Below are positions 1 through 11,370 of a stretch of 64,000 bases of DNA, piece by piece. A program made the translations under genes and the position numbers. Source of the stretch: Nelumbo lutea (lineage: Eukaryota > Streptophyta > Magnoliopsida > Proteales > Nelumbonaceae); assembly GCA_022828595.1 (NCBI GenBank), contig JAKGHH010000001.1, forward strand, positions 123,082,999 to 123,146,998, in the 5' to 3' direction. Numbering within the stretch: position 1 is the first letter of the stretch; each line of letters opens with the position of its first letter. A model generated the notes under the pieces. It saw only the letters and a program-made list of their open reading frames with translations, made no database searches and was not told the origin of the DNA.

Positions 1-2
1 GG

Positions 3-569
3 ACAGTTAGTCATGGGCTGCACTTGAAGGCTAAATAGAATTTGTGCTTGTATGCATTTTCTGATGCAGGTTGGGCATCGGATATTGATAATAGACGAAG
101 TACTACTGGCTTTTGTGTTTATCTTGGTGAGAACTTGGTGTCTTGGTCTTTTAAGAAGCAGCACACTGTCAGCTGCTCGAGTACAGAAGCTGAGTATCGT
201 GGGATGGCACACGCAGTAGCTGAAGTTGCTTGGATACAATCACTCCTTAGGGAGCTGAATGTGACTCTAAGGAAAGTGCCATTGTTGTTATGTGATAACC
301 TCAGTTCTGTCTTGTTGTCTGCGAATCCCATCTTGCATCCTCGGACAAAGCATATGGAGCTCGATATTCATTTCGTTAGAGAGAAGGTTATTAGGAAAGA
401 GTTGGAGGTTGTGCATGTTACTTCTGCTGAGCAAGTAGCTGATGGCTTGATTAAACCAGTTTCTAGCCTTCGGTTTGAGTTGATGAAGAACAGACTAGGA
501 GTTCGAGATTTGCAGAAATGTGCTGAACGAGGGAGAACGAGGGAGGTCCAAATTACCGGGGCATGTTAA
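3..569 (+). pseudogene. Ty1/copia RNase H tail (element continues off left edge)
   Basis: This is the C-terminal RNase H part of a copia polyprotein, the enzyme that removes the RNA strand during reverse transcription. Seen: a D-A-G-W-A-S-D start, the S-S-T-E-A-E-Y motif, a C-D-N block (L-L-C-D-N), H-P-R-T-K-H-M-E-L-D and the V-A-D-G-L-I-K-P ending, in the order usual for plant copia RNase H. An in-frame TAG at 36-38 lies just upstream of the first conserved motif, so the copy is not a working polyprotein. Reverse transcriptase and earlier domains would lie left of the window. The reading frame runs to a stop at 567-569, overlapping the start of the 3' LTR. Confidence 0.9.
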
Positions 570-755
570 CAGAATTAGTTAAGATAGAAGTCTGTTAAGA
601 GTTAGTTACAAGATTCCCTCCATAAGCTAGTTACATCCAGCTGTACTTGTATCTATAAATATAGTGACCTCTCTCTCAGAAAGGTAATGAAATGAATTCT
701 CCCGCCATATGTTCGTCTGGAGCTCTCTGCTTATCTCTTCTATCTTGAATGTTCT
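564..755 (+). repeat. Partial 3' LTR of the copia element
   Basis: A TGTTAAC start follows a purine-rich stretch (about 530-550) right after the RNase H frame, as expected for a copia 3' LTR. A TATA box (TATAAATA, 654-661) is present. The LTR has no clear CA end before gypsy protease sequence begins near 770, so it looks truncated. The exact right boundary is a guess. Confidence 0.55.
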
Positions 756-769
756 TTATGTTTAGCATA

Positions 770-3700
770 TGAAAATCCAATTCAATGTGATGGTGGCAAG
801 TGGAGAAATCTTCAGGGAGCTGGCAAGTGCAAACAGGTACCCATCCGAACTTGTGGATCAACCTTGATGGCTGATTTTTATTTATTGCCGTTATAGGGGT
901 ATGACGCCATCCTTGGAACCCATTGGCTGCGAACACTTGGACCCATTACTTGGGATTTCACAGCTATGACTCTCTGCTATACAGATAAGGATGGTAATCA
1001 CACTCTCACTGGTCAACAACCCAAGCCTCCGAGCATCACAGAAGGGGAAGGTGCACCCAAGACACTGCAAAAAAGCTGGCCAGGTGTTTGTTCTAAGATT
1101 CAAATTCCTATCCCCATAAATTGAAGTCCTAGCAGAAACCTCGGAAGTGCAGAAGGTGCTCAGTGAGTTCCAGGATGTGTTCAGGGAACCTAATGGGGCT
1201 TCCTCCAATCTGAACCTTTGACCACAGCATTCCCCTTCTTCCAGGAACCAAACTAGTGAACGTGAGACCCTACAGGTATCCCTACATGCAGAAAAATGAG
1301 AAGGTCTGGAATCATCAAGCACATCACTAGTCCCTTCTCATCACCGGTGCTCCTTGTTAAAAAAAAAGATGGAAGCTGGAGGATGTGCGTGGATTACAGG
1401 TCTCTGAACGAAGCCACGGTAAAAGACAGGTTCCCGATTCCAATCATTGATGAATTACTTGACGAGCTTCATGGAGCTCAGGTTTTTTCCCCAGTTAGAC
1501 TTGCACTTGGGATACCACCAGATTCGCATTAGAACAGAGGATATACCCAAGACAGCTTTCAGGACACACAAGGGTCATTACGAGTTCCTCGTGATGCCCT
1601 TCGGCATTTCAAATGCACCATCGACATTCCAAACTCTCATGAATTCAGTATTCAAACCAATTCTACGGAGGTATGTTTTGGTTTTTCTTTTTGACGACAT
1701 ACTGGTATACAGTAAGTCGATGGAGGAACACTTACAGCATCTCAGAGCAACCTTAAAAATTCTGAGAGCACACTCCTTGTTTGCTAAGTTCAGCAAATGC
1801 AAATTTGCTATTTCCCGGATTGAATATCTGGGTCATATAATATCATCTGAAGGGGTAGAGGTTGATCCAGAGAAGGTCTCCAGTATCACTCATTGGCCAA
1901 CACCCAAGAATGTGAAGGGGCTACGAGGGTTCCTGGGGTTAACCGGTTATTACCGGAAGTTTGTTGAGAATTATGGCACCATTACTAAGCCACTAACTAT
2001 TTTATTGAAAAAGGGAGTAATTTATTGAAAAAGGGAGCATGAGAATGGAATGAGGTGGCTGACAAGGCATTCCGTCAATTAAAGGAGACATTAACCAAGG
2101 ACACCCATCTTGGCATTGCCTGATTTTAGAAGGGTTTCCATTGTTAAATGTGATGCAAGTGCAGTAGGAATTGAAGCTGTGTTATCTCAGGAGGGAAGAC
2201 CATTAGCCTATTTCAGTAAGGCTCTCAATAACAAACATCTTGCATGGTCCACCTATGAACGAGAACTCTTGGCCTAGTGTTGGCAGTTAACATATGGCGA
2301 CCCTATCTCCTTAACCACAGGTTTCAAGTCATCATGGACCACCAGAGCTTGGGGCACATTTTCAAGCAGAGGATAGCAACCCCTTCACAGCAGAAATTAT
2401 TGAGCAAATTGATGGGGCTGGATTATGAAATCTGTTATAGGAGGGACAAGGAAAATGGCGCAACAGATGCCTTATCCACAATTGGGGAGTTTCAAGCTGT
2501 ATCCGTTCCAGTACCTTCATGGATTGATGAAGTTAGAGAAGAGACAGCTGTTAGTCCTCACCTGCAGAACCTCATCGGGAAGCTTCCCCCACATTACCAA
2601 TACAGGGGGGGGGGGTTACTATGGAGGAAGGGGAGATTAGTTCTGGGTCCACAATCTATATTCAAAAGAAGGCTGTTCGAAGAAATGCACAACTCCCCTT
2701 CAGGTGGGCATTCTGGGTTTCACAAGACAATGAAAAAGATACAACAGGTCTTCTATTGGCAGGGGTACAAAAGGAGATTAAGGCCTGCATCCGCGAATGC
2801 ATGGTATGCCAGCAAAATAAATATGAGAGTGTGGCACTACCTGGACTCTTACAGCCCTTGCTGATTCCAGAGAAACCATGGACTGAGGTTTTGATGGACT
2901 TCATTGAAGGATTGCCACCCTCCTCTAGTGGTGGTGGATAGACTGACAAAATAAGGGCATTTATTGCTCTCTCTCACCCCTACTCAGCCCGGGATGTAGC
3001 TCAGGCGTATCTAGACAACATCTTCAAACTGCACGGCATGCCGATTTCTATTGTCAGTGACAGAGACCCGGTGTTCACCAGCATGTTCTGGCAAGAATTG
3101 TTCAAACTGCAAGGGAGCACTCTGAGTCAGTTCTTCCTACCATCCTCAGTCTGATGGCCAAACGTAGGCACTGAACAAAACTCTGAAAACTTACCTCGTT
3201 GCTTTACTAGAACTCACCCAAGCTCCTGGTTCAAGTGGCATCACTCGCTGAATGGTGGTACAACACCACCCACCGCTCAGCTACCAATATCACTCCCTTT
3301 GAGGCAGTTTATGGTACCCCGTCTCCATCTCTGCTTACTTATGTACCAGGCACAACTCGAGTAGCTGCCATGGAACAGGATCTCAAGGAACGAGATCAGA
3401 TCCTAGCCAGGTTAAAAGAATACCTACAATCAGCCCAACACCGGATGAAGCAATACGCAGACAGCAAAAGAACTGAGTGAACTTTTGAAGTTGGGGATTG
3501 GATTTTCCTCCGTCTACAACCTTACTGCCAGAGCTCCATCGCCATCAGGAAATCACAAAAATTATCAGTCAGATACTATGGGCCATTTCAAATCTTTGCC
3601 AAGGTGGGTCAAGTTGCCTACAAACTGGCTCTTCCGGAAGGGTGTCGCTTGCATCTAGTATTCCATGTATCTTGGCTAAAAAGGAAACTGGGTACTGGAG

Positions 3701-3950
3701 CTATCCACAGTCCTAGCATACCACCCCTCCAGACTGACGGATCTCTCCACCCAACTCCTAAGGCTGTTCTCGATAGACGAATGATCAAACGCAATAACCA
3801 GGCACAGACTGAACTACTAATTCAATGGGAAGGAGTTCCAGTTTCAGACGCCACCTGGGAGACCTGGGCCGATCTCAAAACTAAATTCCCTGGCTTCAGC
3901 CTTGAGGACAAGGCTAATCCTAAGGGGACGGGAATGTTGAGGATCGAACC
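770..3950 (+). pseudogene. Ty3/gypsy (chromodomain type) pol remnant
   Basis: Order seen: end of protease (Y-D-A-I-L-G-T-H-W-L-R, about 900-935), reverse transcriptase (1296-2028), RNase H (about 2140-2490), integrase with its H-H-C-C zinc finger (about 2680-2820; C-M-V-C-Q-Q-N-K) and catalytic core, and a chromodomain (about 3760-3900; L-I-Q-W-E-G-V-P-V-S-D-A-T-W-E) followed by F-P-G-F-S-L-E-D-K. A chromodomain at the integrase end marks the chromovirus branch of plant gypsy elements. The copy is dead: a TAG near 896, a frameshift at the T run near 1485, a 17-bp direct duplication around 2004-2037, a stop at 2275, a run of 11 G at 2605-2615, and more stops near 2938 and 3478. The RT active-site box reads F-L-F-D-D. 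Gag and the 5' LTR are missing. Confidence 0.9.
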
Positions 3951-4299
3951 AGATGGGGGCCCACATCAGGATAACTTAACACGTGGTGGTAATGTGGCAA
4001 TTGATTATAGCACGAGACCGTTAGAAACAATCGAGACAACCATGTCTCACCATCGCATCTTTTTGTTATGAATTCTGTTATGATTTTCTTCCTGCTGTTT
4101 TTTACTTTTTCAGACATCGTTGTAATGGCCATTGGCCGAATTAAACACCTGCGGATTACCCTAAAGGATCATCGATCATTATCTTAAATTCCCGGTTTCC
4201 TTCTATAAGATAGCCAGCCCCCTGTGAGCCGTGCTTTGTCACCATTGCTCGGGGGAACGCTGCCCTCTCAGCTCGCCAATGAGAGGAGGTTCACAGCAC
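3951..4299 (+). other. 3' flank of gypsy remnant, possible LTR debris
   Basis: Non-coding stretch directly after the chromodomain. The 3' LTR should lie here, but no clear TG...CA pair or second LTR copy is available to fix the ends. No gene is seen. Confidence 0.3.
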
Positions 4300-4455
4300 A
4301 ACTAATAGTCATTAGAGAACACATATCGGATATGGTGCTATTAAAAATCACAAGCAAAGTTAAAATGGACTCTAAACAACTAATAGTCGTTGGAGAATGC
4401 GTATTGGGATACGGTGCCATTAAAATTCACAAGCAAACTTAAAGCAGATTTGCTT
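4300..4455. repeat. Two-copy 78-bp tandem duplication
   Basis: Two diverged head-to-tail units start with AACTAATAGTC at 4300 and 4378 and share the same order of short motifs (GGATA, GGTGC, ATTAAAA, CACAAGCAAA). The open frame across it is a by-product of the repeat. Confidence 0.7.
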
Positions 4456-4684
4456 AGCTATTGAGAATGTATGGGCTGCCGATTGAGTGCTAACACATCA
4501 TCTCTATTTCGGAGAAAAGCTCACATTCTAATTCACCCACTAGAGGTTTTGGTTCAGAGGAAAACCCATCTGCCAGAAGTCACATAAAGATGCATATGCA
4601 AGGATATGCAGTTGGTCGGGCTGTAGACTTGACTGTGTTGGAAGGGTATGATCAGCTTATAAATGAACTGGAGGAGATGCTTTC
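4456..4684 (+). pseudogene. ARF gene fragment, 5' part (start of Aux/IAA-type PB1 domain)
   Basis: Auxin response factors are nuclear transcription factors whose C-terminal PB1 domain pairs with Aux/IAA repressors. From about 4575 to 4684 the frame reads K-M-H-M-Q-G-Y-A-V-G-R-A-V-D-L-T, then G-Y-D-Q-L-I-N-E-L-E-E-M, the opening strands of that domain as in the ARF9/18-like group. A degraded trace of the upstream linker lies at about 4470-4575. The match stops at about 4684, where copia sequence begins, and resumes at about 8186. No DNA-binding domain is in the window, so this is a 3' gene fragment or the tail of a broken gene. Confidence 0.75.
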
Positions 4685-6385
4685 TATGAGGATGTGTCTT
4701 TACAATGATAAATTCGCCCCACGACAGCCTCACGACACCTGTGTTCAGCCCTCACGACCTCACCGTGACAGGCGACAACCTAAAGGATTATATTTGCCAA
4801 AATTCTCACTTTCTTGACTATCCCGAATGCTACTGCTTCTCTACCCCGGAACCAACCTCTTATTTTTCAAGTCTTCAAGGATCCAAATTGGTGTAGAGCA
4901 ATGGATGATGAAATTGTTGTTCTAGAACATAATAATACATGGACAATTGTTGATTTACCACCTCGGAAGAAACCCATTGGTTCCAAATAGGTTTATAAAT
5001 TAAAACTTCGGGCAGATGGTATAATCGAATGGTATAAAAGCTCATCCCGTAGCCAAGGGATATAACCAAATTGAAGGATAAGACTACCATGATACATACA
5101 CACCCGTTGCAAAATTGACAATACTATATTGTTTGTTGGCCCTTGCTGCTACTAAAGAGTGGGCTCTGCACCAACTAGATGTCAACAATGCCTTCTTACA
5201 TGGTGATTTGACAGAAGAAGTATACATGTCCATTCCCTTGGGGTTTCCTAAACAGGAAAAGAACAAAGTCTGCAAACTTCAAAAGTCCTTGTATGGACTT
5301 AAACAAGCATCCCACTGCTGGTTTGAGAAATTTGCTGCTGTTCTTGTAAGTTTGGGTTCAACCCAGTCTGTGGCAGATTACTCTCTTTTCACATCCACTC
5401 AACCAGATTCCTTCATGGCTATTCTTGTATATGTTGATGACTTGGTCATTGTGGGCGATGACCCAGTTAGTATTGCTGCCCTCAAAGCCCACCTCAATGA
5501 ATGCTTTCATCTCAAGGATCTAGGCCCACTTAGGTATTTTTTGGGCTTGGAGATCACTAGAATAGACTCAGGCATCTCTGTTTGTCAGCATAAGTATGCC
5601 TTGAACATCATTACTGAAACTGGAATGATTGAATCTTATACCGTCTCACATCCCATGGAACAACAACGATTAATTTGTAGACATGGATAGCCCATTACTA
5701 GAAGACCCTTTGCAATACAGAAGATTGGTGGGCCGCCTCGTGTACTTGACCATTACACGGCCTGAACTCAGCTTTCCAGTCTATATGCTTTCACAATTCC
5801 TACATGCTCTACGGGAGGAACACATGCAGGCCGCAAAGAGGATAGTTTCAATACATTAAAACCAATCAACACAAGGCATCTTCTTCTCTTCCTCTTCAGC
5901 TTTATCCCTTCATGCTTATTGCGATTTCAGATTGGGTCACGTGTCCTTTAACGCATTGATCCACAACTGGATATGTTACTATGTTAGGAACATCTGTCCT
6001 CTCTTGGAAGACGAAGAAACGAGCCATAGTCTCCCGTTCGTCTGCTGAAGCCGAATATCGGACTATGGCAATGGCTACAAGCGAGTTAATTTGCCTACTA
6101 CATGTTCTTCGTGACCTTACACTCTCCTTGACATAACCCATCCAACTCTTTTGTGATAGTCAAGCAGCCATACACATCGCCACCAATCCTGTGCTTCACA
6201 AAAGAACGAAACACATTGACATCGACTTGCCACTTTGTCTGGGAATATGTACAAAAGAAGATTATTCAACTGCAACACCTTTCTACCAATCCCAGCCTGT
6301 CGATTTGTTCACCAAAGCTGTCGGGGTAGACCAATTCCATTTTCTCCTCTCCAAGTTGGGTGTACCAAACTCCAACTTGAGGGGG
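4685..6385 (+). pseudogene. Ty1/copia pol remnant (RT and RNase H), 5'-truncated
   Basis: Starts in the linker between integrase and RT. The RT N-terminus (A-M-D-D-E-I, N-T-W-T-I-V-D-L-P-P) is at about 4895-4990, with a TAG at 4988-4990 and a frameshift near 5035. From 5115 to 5690 RT is open: Q-L-D-V-N-N-A-F-L-H-G-D-L, S-L-Y-G-L-K-Q-A, and an intact Y-V-D-D catalytic box (5429-5440). RNase H follows in broken frames (S-S-A-E-A-E-Y near 6040, [10 protein letters not shown] near 6200, A-V-G-V-D-Q-F at 6320). A polypurine tract TTGAGGGGG (6377-6385) leads into the LTR. Gag, protease and integrase are missing; the copy lies between the two halves of the ARF fragment. Confidence 0.9.
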
Positions 6386-8166
6386 TGTTAGCAAGAACAC
6401 ACGGTGGTTAGGCAGTTAAAACTAATATACGCTGAGCTGGCAAGACAGTTGTACAAAATTCAAGATTGCAACTAATTCGTCTTCCCATCATTTATGAATT
6501 TGTAAACCTCTCTCTTGTATTTAATACATGCAAAATAGAGAAGTTGTATACACTGATCCTTTGTTGCTTTCCTTTGTTGCAAGCTTATCACAAACTCTTT
6601 CTCACTTCATCGCATGTATACGCTGAGCTAGCAAGACAGCTGTACAAAATTCAAGATTGCAACTAATCTGCCTTCCCATCACCTATGAATTTGTAAACCT
6701 CTCTCTTGTATTTAATACATGCAAATAGAGAAGTATACACTGATCCTCTGCTGCTGCAAGCTTATCGCAAACTCTTTTCTCACTTCATCGCATGTATACG
6801 CTGAGCTGGCAAGACAACTGTACAAAATTCAAGATTGCAACTAATCCGCCTTCCCATCACTTATGAATTTGTAAACCTCTCTCTTGTATTTAATACATGC
6901 AAAACAGAGAAGTTGTATACACTAATCTCTGTTGCTTTTTCCTCTGTTGCAAGCTTATCACAAACTCTTTTCTCACTTCATCGCATTATACGCTGAGCTA
7001 GCAAGACAACTGTACAAAATTCAAGATTGCAACTAATCCGCCTTCCCATCACTTATGAATTTGTAAACCTCTCTCTTGTATTTAATACATGCAAAACAGA
7101 GACTATACACTGATCCTCTATTACTTTTCCTCTGTTGCAAGCTTATCGCAAACTCTTTTATCACTTCATCGCATGTATACGCTGAGCTGGCAAGACAACT
7201 GTACAAAATTCAAAATTGCAACTAATCCATCTTCCCATCACTTATGGATTTGTAAACCTCTCTCTTGTATTTAATACATGCAAAACAAAGAATTTGTATA
7301 CACTAATCCTCTGTTGCTTTTCCTCTGTTGCAAGCTTATCACAAATTATTTTCTCACTTCATCGCATGTATACGTTGAGCTGGCAAGACAGTTGTACAAA
7401 ATTCAAGATTGCAACTAATCCGCCTTCCCATCACTTATGAATTTGTAAACCTATGTCTTGTATTTAATACATGGAAAATAGAGAAGTTGTATACACTGAT
7501 CATCTGTTGCAAGTTTATCGCAAACTCTTTTCTCACTTCATCGCATGTATACGCTGAGCTGGCAAGACAGCTATACAAAATTCAAGGTTGCAACTAATTC
7601 GCCTTCCCATCACTTATGAATTTGTAAACCTATCTCTTGTATTTAATACATGCAAAATAGAGAAGTTGTATACACTAATCCTCTGTTGCAAGCTTATCGC
7701 AAACTCTTTTCTCACTTCATCGCATTATACGCTGAGCTAGCAAGACAACTGTACAAAATTCAAGATTGCAACTAATCCGCCTTCCCATCACTTATGAATT
7801 TGTAAACCTCTCTCTTGTATTTAATACATGCAAAACAGAGAAGTATACACTGATCCTCTGTTGCAAGCTTATCGCAAACTCTTTTCTCACTTCATCGCAT
7901 GTATACGCTGAACTGGCAAGACAGCTGTACAAAATTCAAGATTGCAACTAATCCGCCTTCCCATCACTTATGAATTTGTAAACCTCTCTCTTGTATTTAA
8001 TACATGCAAAACAAAGAAGTTGTATACACTGATCCCTCTGTTGCAAGCTTATCGCAAACTCTTTTCCCATACATGCAAAACATCAACTTTATCGCAAACT
8101 CCCTTTACGTCATTTGCTTTTCCTTTGTTGCAAGCTTATCACAAACTCTTTTCTCATTTCATCGCA
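6386..8166 (+). repeat. Copia 3' LTR expanded by an internal tandem array
   Basis: The LTR starts TGTTAGC right after the polypurine tract and ends in TCGCA at 8166. A basic LTR would be about 230 bp (6386-6616), but from 6426 a unit of 176-193 bp repeats nine times. Units start with TATACGCTGAGCT (one or two changes) at 6426, 6617, 6795, 6987, 7176, 7369, 7548, 7726 and 7902. Each unit holds the same TATA-like stretch (TTGTATTTAATACATGC) and ends in TTCATCGCA, the LTR end. The last unit is rearranged (8066-8166). Open frames starting at the same point of successive units are by-products of the repeat, not genes. Confidence 0.92.
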
Positions 8167-8185
8167 AAGCCTGACGATTGTCAGA

Positions 8186-8392
8186 CTAAAGGAGAGCTTC
8201 ATCCACGGAATAAACAGGAAGTTGTATACACTGATAACAGAGGACACATGATGCTTGTGGGTGATGGGAAGGCGGATTTTTATCTACTCAAGTGAAAAAG
8301 TAAAGAAAATGAATTCAAGAAACAAGATTCCCACATCATCGCTAGAGAGTAAAGGGACTGTTTGTAAGCTTAGATCCAAAGATAAAGGCTGA
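8186..8392 (+). pseudogene. ARF gene fragment, 3' part (rest of PB1 domain and natural C-terminus)
   Basis: Continues the ARF fragment interrupted at 4684. The first frame reads K-G-E-L-H-P-R-N-K, V-V-Y-T-D and M-M-L-V-G-D, the acidic strand of the PB1 domain; about 30 bp are then missing where the family has P-W-x-E-F-C. After a frame change near 8270 it reads R-I-F-I-Y-S-S-E-K-V-K-K-M and a short tail to TGA at 8390-8392, the expected place for an ARF9/18-like C-terminus. The missing core, the frame change and the 3.5-kb copia interruption show it is not functional. Confidence 0.75.
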
Positions 8393-9296
8393 AACTAGAT
8401 ACCACGTTGGGATCCAAATCGACAAATAGTGATACCTCTACAAGGACATAGATGGAGGCGGAGGCGGAGACGAGAGACGAAAACAAACAGTGATCAAAGA
8501 GTAACCCTAATTATAACTTTTACATATATACTAAATTATTCAACGAAAAACTTATACACATATAGATACTACCTCTCTGTTAATAATGAAATTACTAGTG
8601 CTCACAAAAACCACCCAGAAAACTACCATTATTTATGAGGGTCTTGGCCTTGGGGGTATGAGACACACACAAATATTCCCATTATCTTGTCTTCAACTTC
8701 ACTGGTTTTCCCCATATATTTCATCCACTAGTATTTCTGTACGCACTTTGCATGTGATAAATTTTGTGATGATGATTATAATATGTTTCTAAATTTTTTT
8801 TATAAACTTTTTTTTTTATATTTTTATGTTTATAATATAATTCTTATTTGTCAAATTTATTACGGTTCATTAATATAAAGATATGTCCAAATAAAATTCT
8901 TGCAAAGGTAATGAGAATTGATAGAATTCTTATTTTTCTTAATTTTATTTGGATTCTCGTTAGCTTTGCAAGAATTAACTTCTATATGTTAAATCCAACT
9001 TTAGCTCCCTCAACCATTGAAAAACTAACAATTACCTGGTATAAAAAATATCACTTAATATACTCTTGCAGATATCTTGTCATCCAATGATGTGGGCGTT
9101 AAGGTAACAGAAATGAAAAATTAGCCCACCAGATGGTGGAAATAAAGAAGAGAAAACCATTTGCAAGTTGGAAAAAATATTTTTAAATGATCAAGAACTG
9201 AACCAATGAAAATAGGTTAAAAATATTTTTTAGAAAAACAAGAAAAATAGTTTAAAGAATAAATTGCTCATCCATTTGCAAGTTGGAAATCTCTTC
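8393..9296. other. AT-rich non-coding stretch
   Basis: Probably former ARF 3' flank. The short open frames here have no recognisable motifs, and I see no RNA gene or clear repeat. Confidence 0.5.
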
Positions 9297-9304
9297 ATGG
9301 TGGT

Positions 9305-9525
9305 TAGGGGTGGATTCGAGCCGAGCCGAGCCGAATAGTACAGGCTAGAGCTCGGCTTACCAAAGTACTACAAGGCTCTCGAGCTCAGTTCGAGCTAGAA
9401 CCTTGAGCTCGAGCTCAGCTCGAGTAAAAAATTCATAAGCTCGAGCTCAATTTGAGAAAAAAATGTTTTACAAAAATAAAAATTATATATATAAAATATT
9501 TTTATTTGATATTTAAAAAATCAAG

Positions 9526-9561
<36 letters not shown>

Positions 9562-9659
9562 GAGCTCGACTCGAAGCTCGGTTCAAATCGAGCCAAGCCG
9601 AGCTTTTTACGAGTCAATCTCTAGTAGCTCGTGAAGAGCTCGCCTCGTGGCCACCCCTA
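9305..9659. mobile_element. Non-autonomous hAT element (MITE) with 8-bp target duplication
   Basis: Terminal inverted repeats TAGGGGTGG (9305-9313) and CCACCCCTA (9651-9659) are flanked by perfect 8-bp direct repeats ATGGTGGT (9297-9304 and 9660-9667). An 8-bp duplication with such ends is typical of the hAT superfamily. The inside is full of GAGCCGAG/CTCGAGCTC motifs in both orientations, so it can fold back, and carries a (TA)n microsatellite at about 9530-9560. No coding capacity. Confidence 0.88.
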
Positions 9660-9749
9660 ATGGTGGTTAATGTGGTCCAACATTGGCTATTGAGAACATA
9701 AGATGTACTTTCAGTTTTTTTTTTTTTTTTAAATTTAAATAAATGAAAA

Positions 9750-10599
9750 GGTAAATTGCTAAAACCTCCCGTAAATTGGTTGATAATTGTTGAACCCCCT
9801 CTAAAGTTTGGTAAATGCAATCACCTCCCATGAACTTTTTGATACAATTGCAAGTAGACCCTCTGTTAGAATCTTTTAACAAAAAGCACAAAAATGTCTA
9901 AAATACCCATATTATTACTTTTGACCGAAATATTTATTTTCCAAATATTTCTTCATATCAATTACTATCCAATCCCTTCCGATATCTTTTTCCCTTTAGC
10001 TACGTTTGGAAACGATGCAAATGGAGTGTAAATCCCGGTTCATGGTAAAATTGCACTCTAGTTCACAGACCAATGCATATTTACATTGATAATAAGATGT
10101 AAAAGTACATCAATAAAAAAGAAGTAAATTTGCATTCAAGTGGCTTGTGATAAAAAAAGCATATATGCTTTATTGGAATTCATGTTTGCATCCATTACAG
10201 CTAAAAGTTTATTTGGTAAGAAGGTAAATTTGTCAATGCAAAACTAACCCGATTTTGCAATTTATATGAACCATTTTACACTCTACATATTTGCATTCAC
10301 AGTTATTTGCATTGTCTCCAAACACACCCTTCATATCAATTGCTCAAAGGTAAAATTGCAACTTTGAACTCTCTTTTTTTGTTCTTCATAACATTTATAT
10401 TGTTTTTTATGTATAAACCAGCCTTAATAATAATTACATGGGCATTTTGGGCATTTTCATGCGTCTTGTTAGATGATTTTATAAAGGCGGTCTACTTGCA
10501 ATAGTGTCAAGAAGTTTACGGGAGGTGGTTGCAATTACCAAACTTCAAGGGAAGTTTGGGCAATGGTAAAAAACATCGAGGGAGGTTTCAGCAATTACC
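9750..10599. mobile_element. MITE-like element with ~160-bp inverted arms, carrying a second MITE
   Basis: The left arm (9750 to about 9915) and right arm (about 10435-10599) are inverted copies: GGTAAATTGCT...ACCTCCC against GGGAGGT...AGCAATTACC, and the arms continue to match inwards through the GCAAGTAGACC and CCCAT motifs. The target duplication is unclear. The centre holds another inverted-repeat element (about 9997-10330, next entry). No genes. Confidence 0.7.
9997..10330. mobile_element. Nested small inverted-repeat element
   Basis: Ends match as inverted repeats (GTTTGGAAACGATGCAAA against TTTGCATTGTCTCCAAAC). Nearby are 13-bp direct repeats CTTCATATCAATT at 9951-9963 and 10329-10341. 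The right one abuts the element; the left one is 33 bp away, so the true left end or the duplication mechanism is unsure. Confidence 0.55.
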
Positions 10600-11164
10600 A
10601 TTTAACAAGCATTAAATGAGAATGCTAAATAACATTATTGCCATTGACTTTTTTACAATTATGAACAAAAAGAATAGAGTTTTGTGTCTCTTTTGTAATA
10701 AGCATTAAATAAGAAAACAAAATTACATATTTACCATTGCTCCTTTTATTCAAATCTTAGAGATGGGGTATCTTAGTCTAGTGAAAATTCTAGAAGCCAA
10801 CCACATCTATTCGTACTTTTATAGATAGTATAGATTAGAGATTTCCTTTGCACTTCCAAACAATAGCTAGCGATTAGTACCATCACCAGAAGGAAAATCT
10901 TTATTTTGAATTTCATTATTCTTGATACCTATGGCATACAATAATTTCCAAAGAAACAAACAATATCGCATATGTAGTTTGAGTCTTTGAGGTAACAAAA
11001 TGAATAATGATCAATCACTTTACCTTGGGTGGCAGCAATAGGTTCAATATATATCCTTAGTAGTTCAGATGGCTCAGGATGGAGAATGCCCACCCTGAAT
11101 GTCTCCCCAGTATGTTCAAATCCGTGAGTTTTTAGTAGTCCAGACTAGGATCTCCAATCCTATT

Positions 11165-11370
11165 ATAGGGTGGATTCAAGCCGAGTCGAGTTGAATATTT
11201 GAGTATTCGAGCTTGGTTTGGTAGAAAAATGCAAGGCTCGAGCTCAATTCAAATTAGAAATGGAAGCTTGAGTTTGGCTCGATTACAGAATTTATGCATT
11301 CGAACTCAATTCAACTCAAGCTCGATAATGAACCGAATTTATTCGAGCTCGAATTCAAGCACTCTGGTGA
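11165..11370. mobile_element. Degenerate relative of the 9305-9659 hAT MITE
   Basis: Starts with GGGTGGATTCAAGCCGAG, close to the left end of the hAT MITE at 9305, and has the same GCTCGAG-rich composition. No matching right terminus or target duplication is seen, so it is probably truncated. Confidence 0.6.

Noticed and set aside
7089..7951. Series of similar short open frames (about 60-75 residues)
   Set aside because: They start at the same point of successive 176-193-bp LTR units; the likeness comes from the tandem repeat, not from a gene family.
6426..8166. CRISPR-like or gene-cassette array
   Set aside because: Units are near-identical over their full length with no unique spacers, and they sit in a plant LTR.
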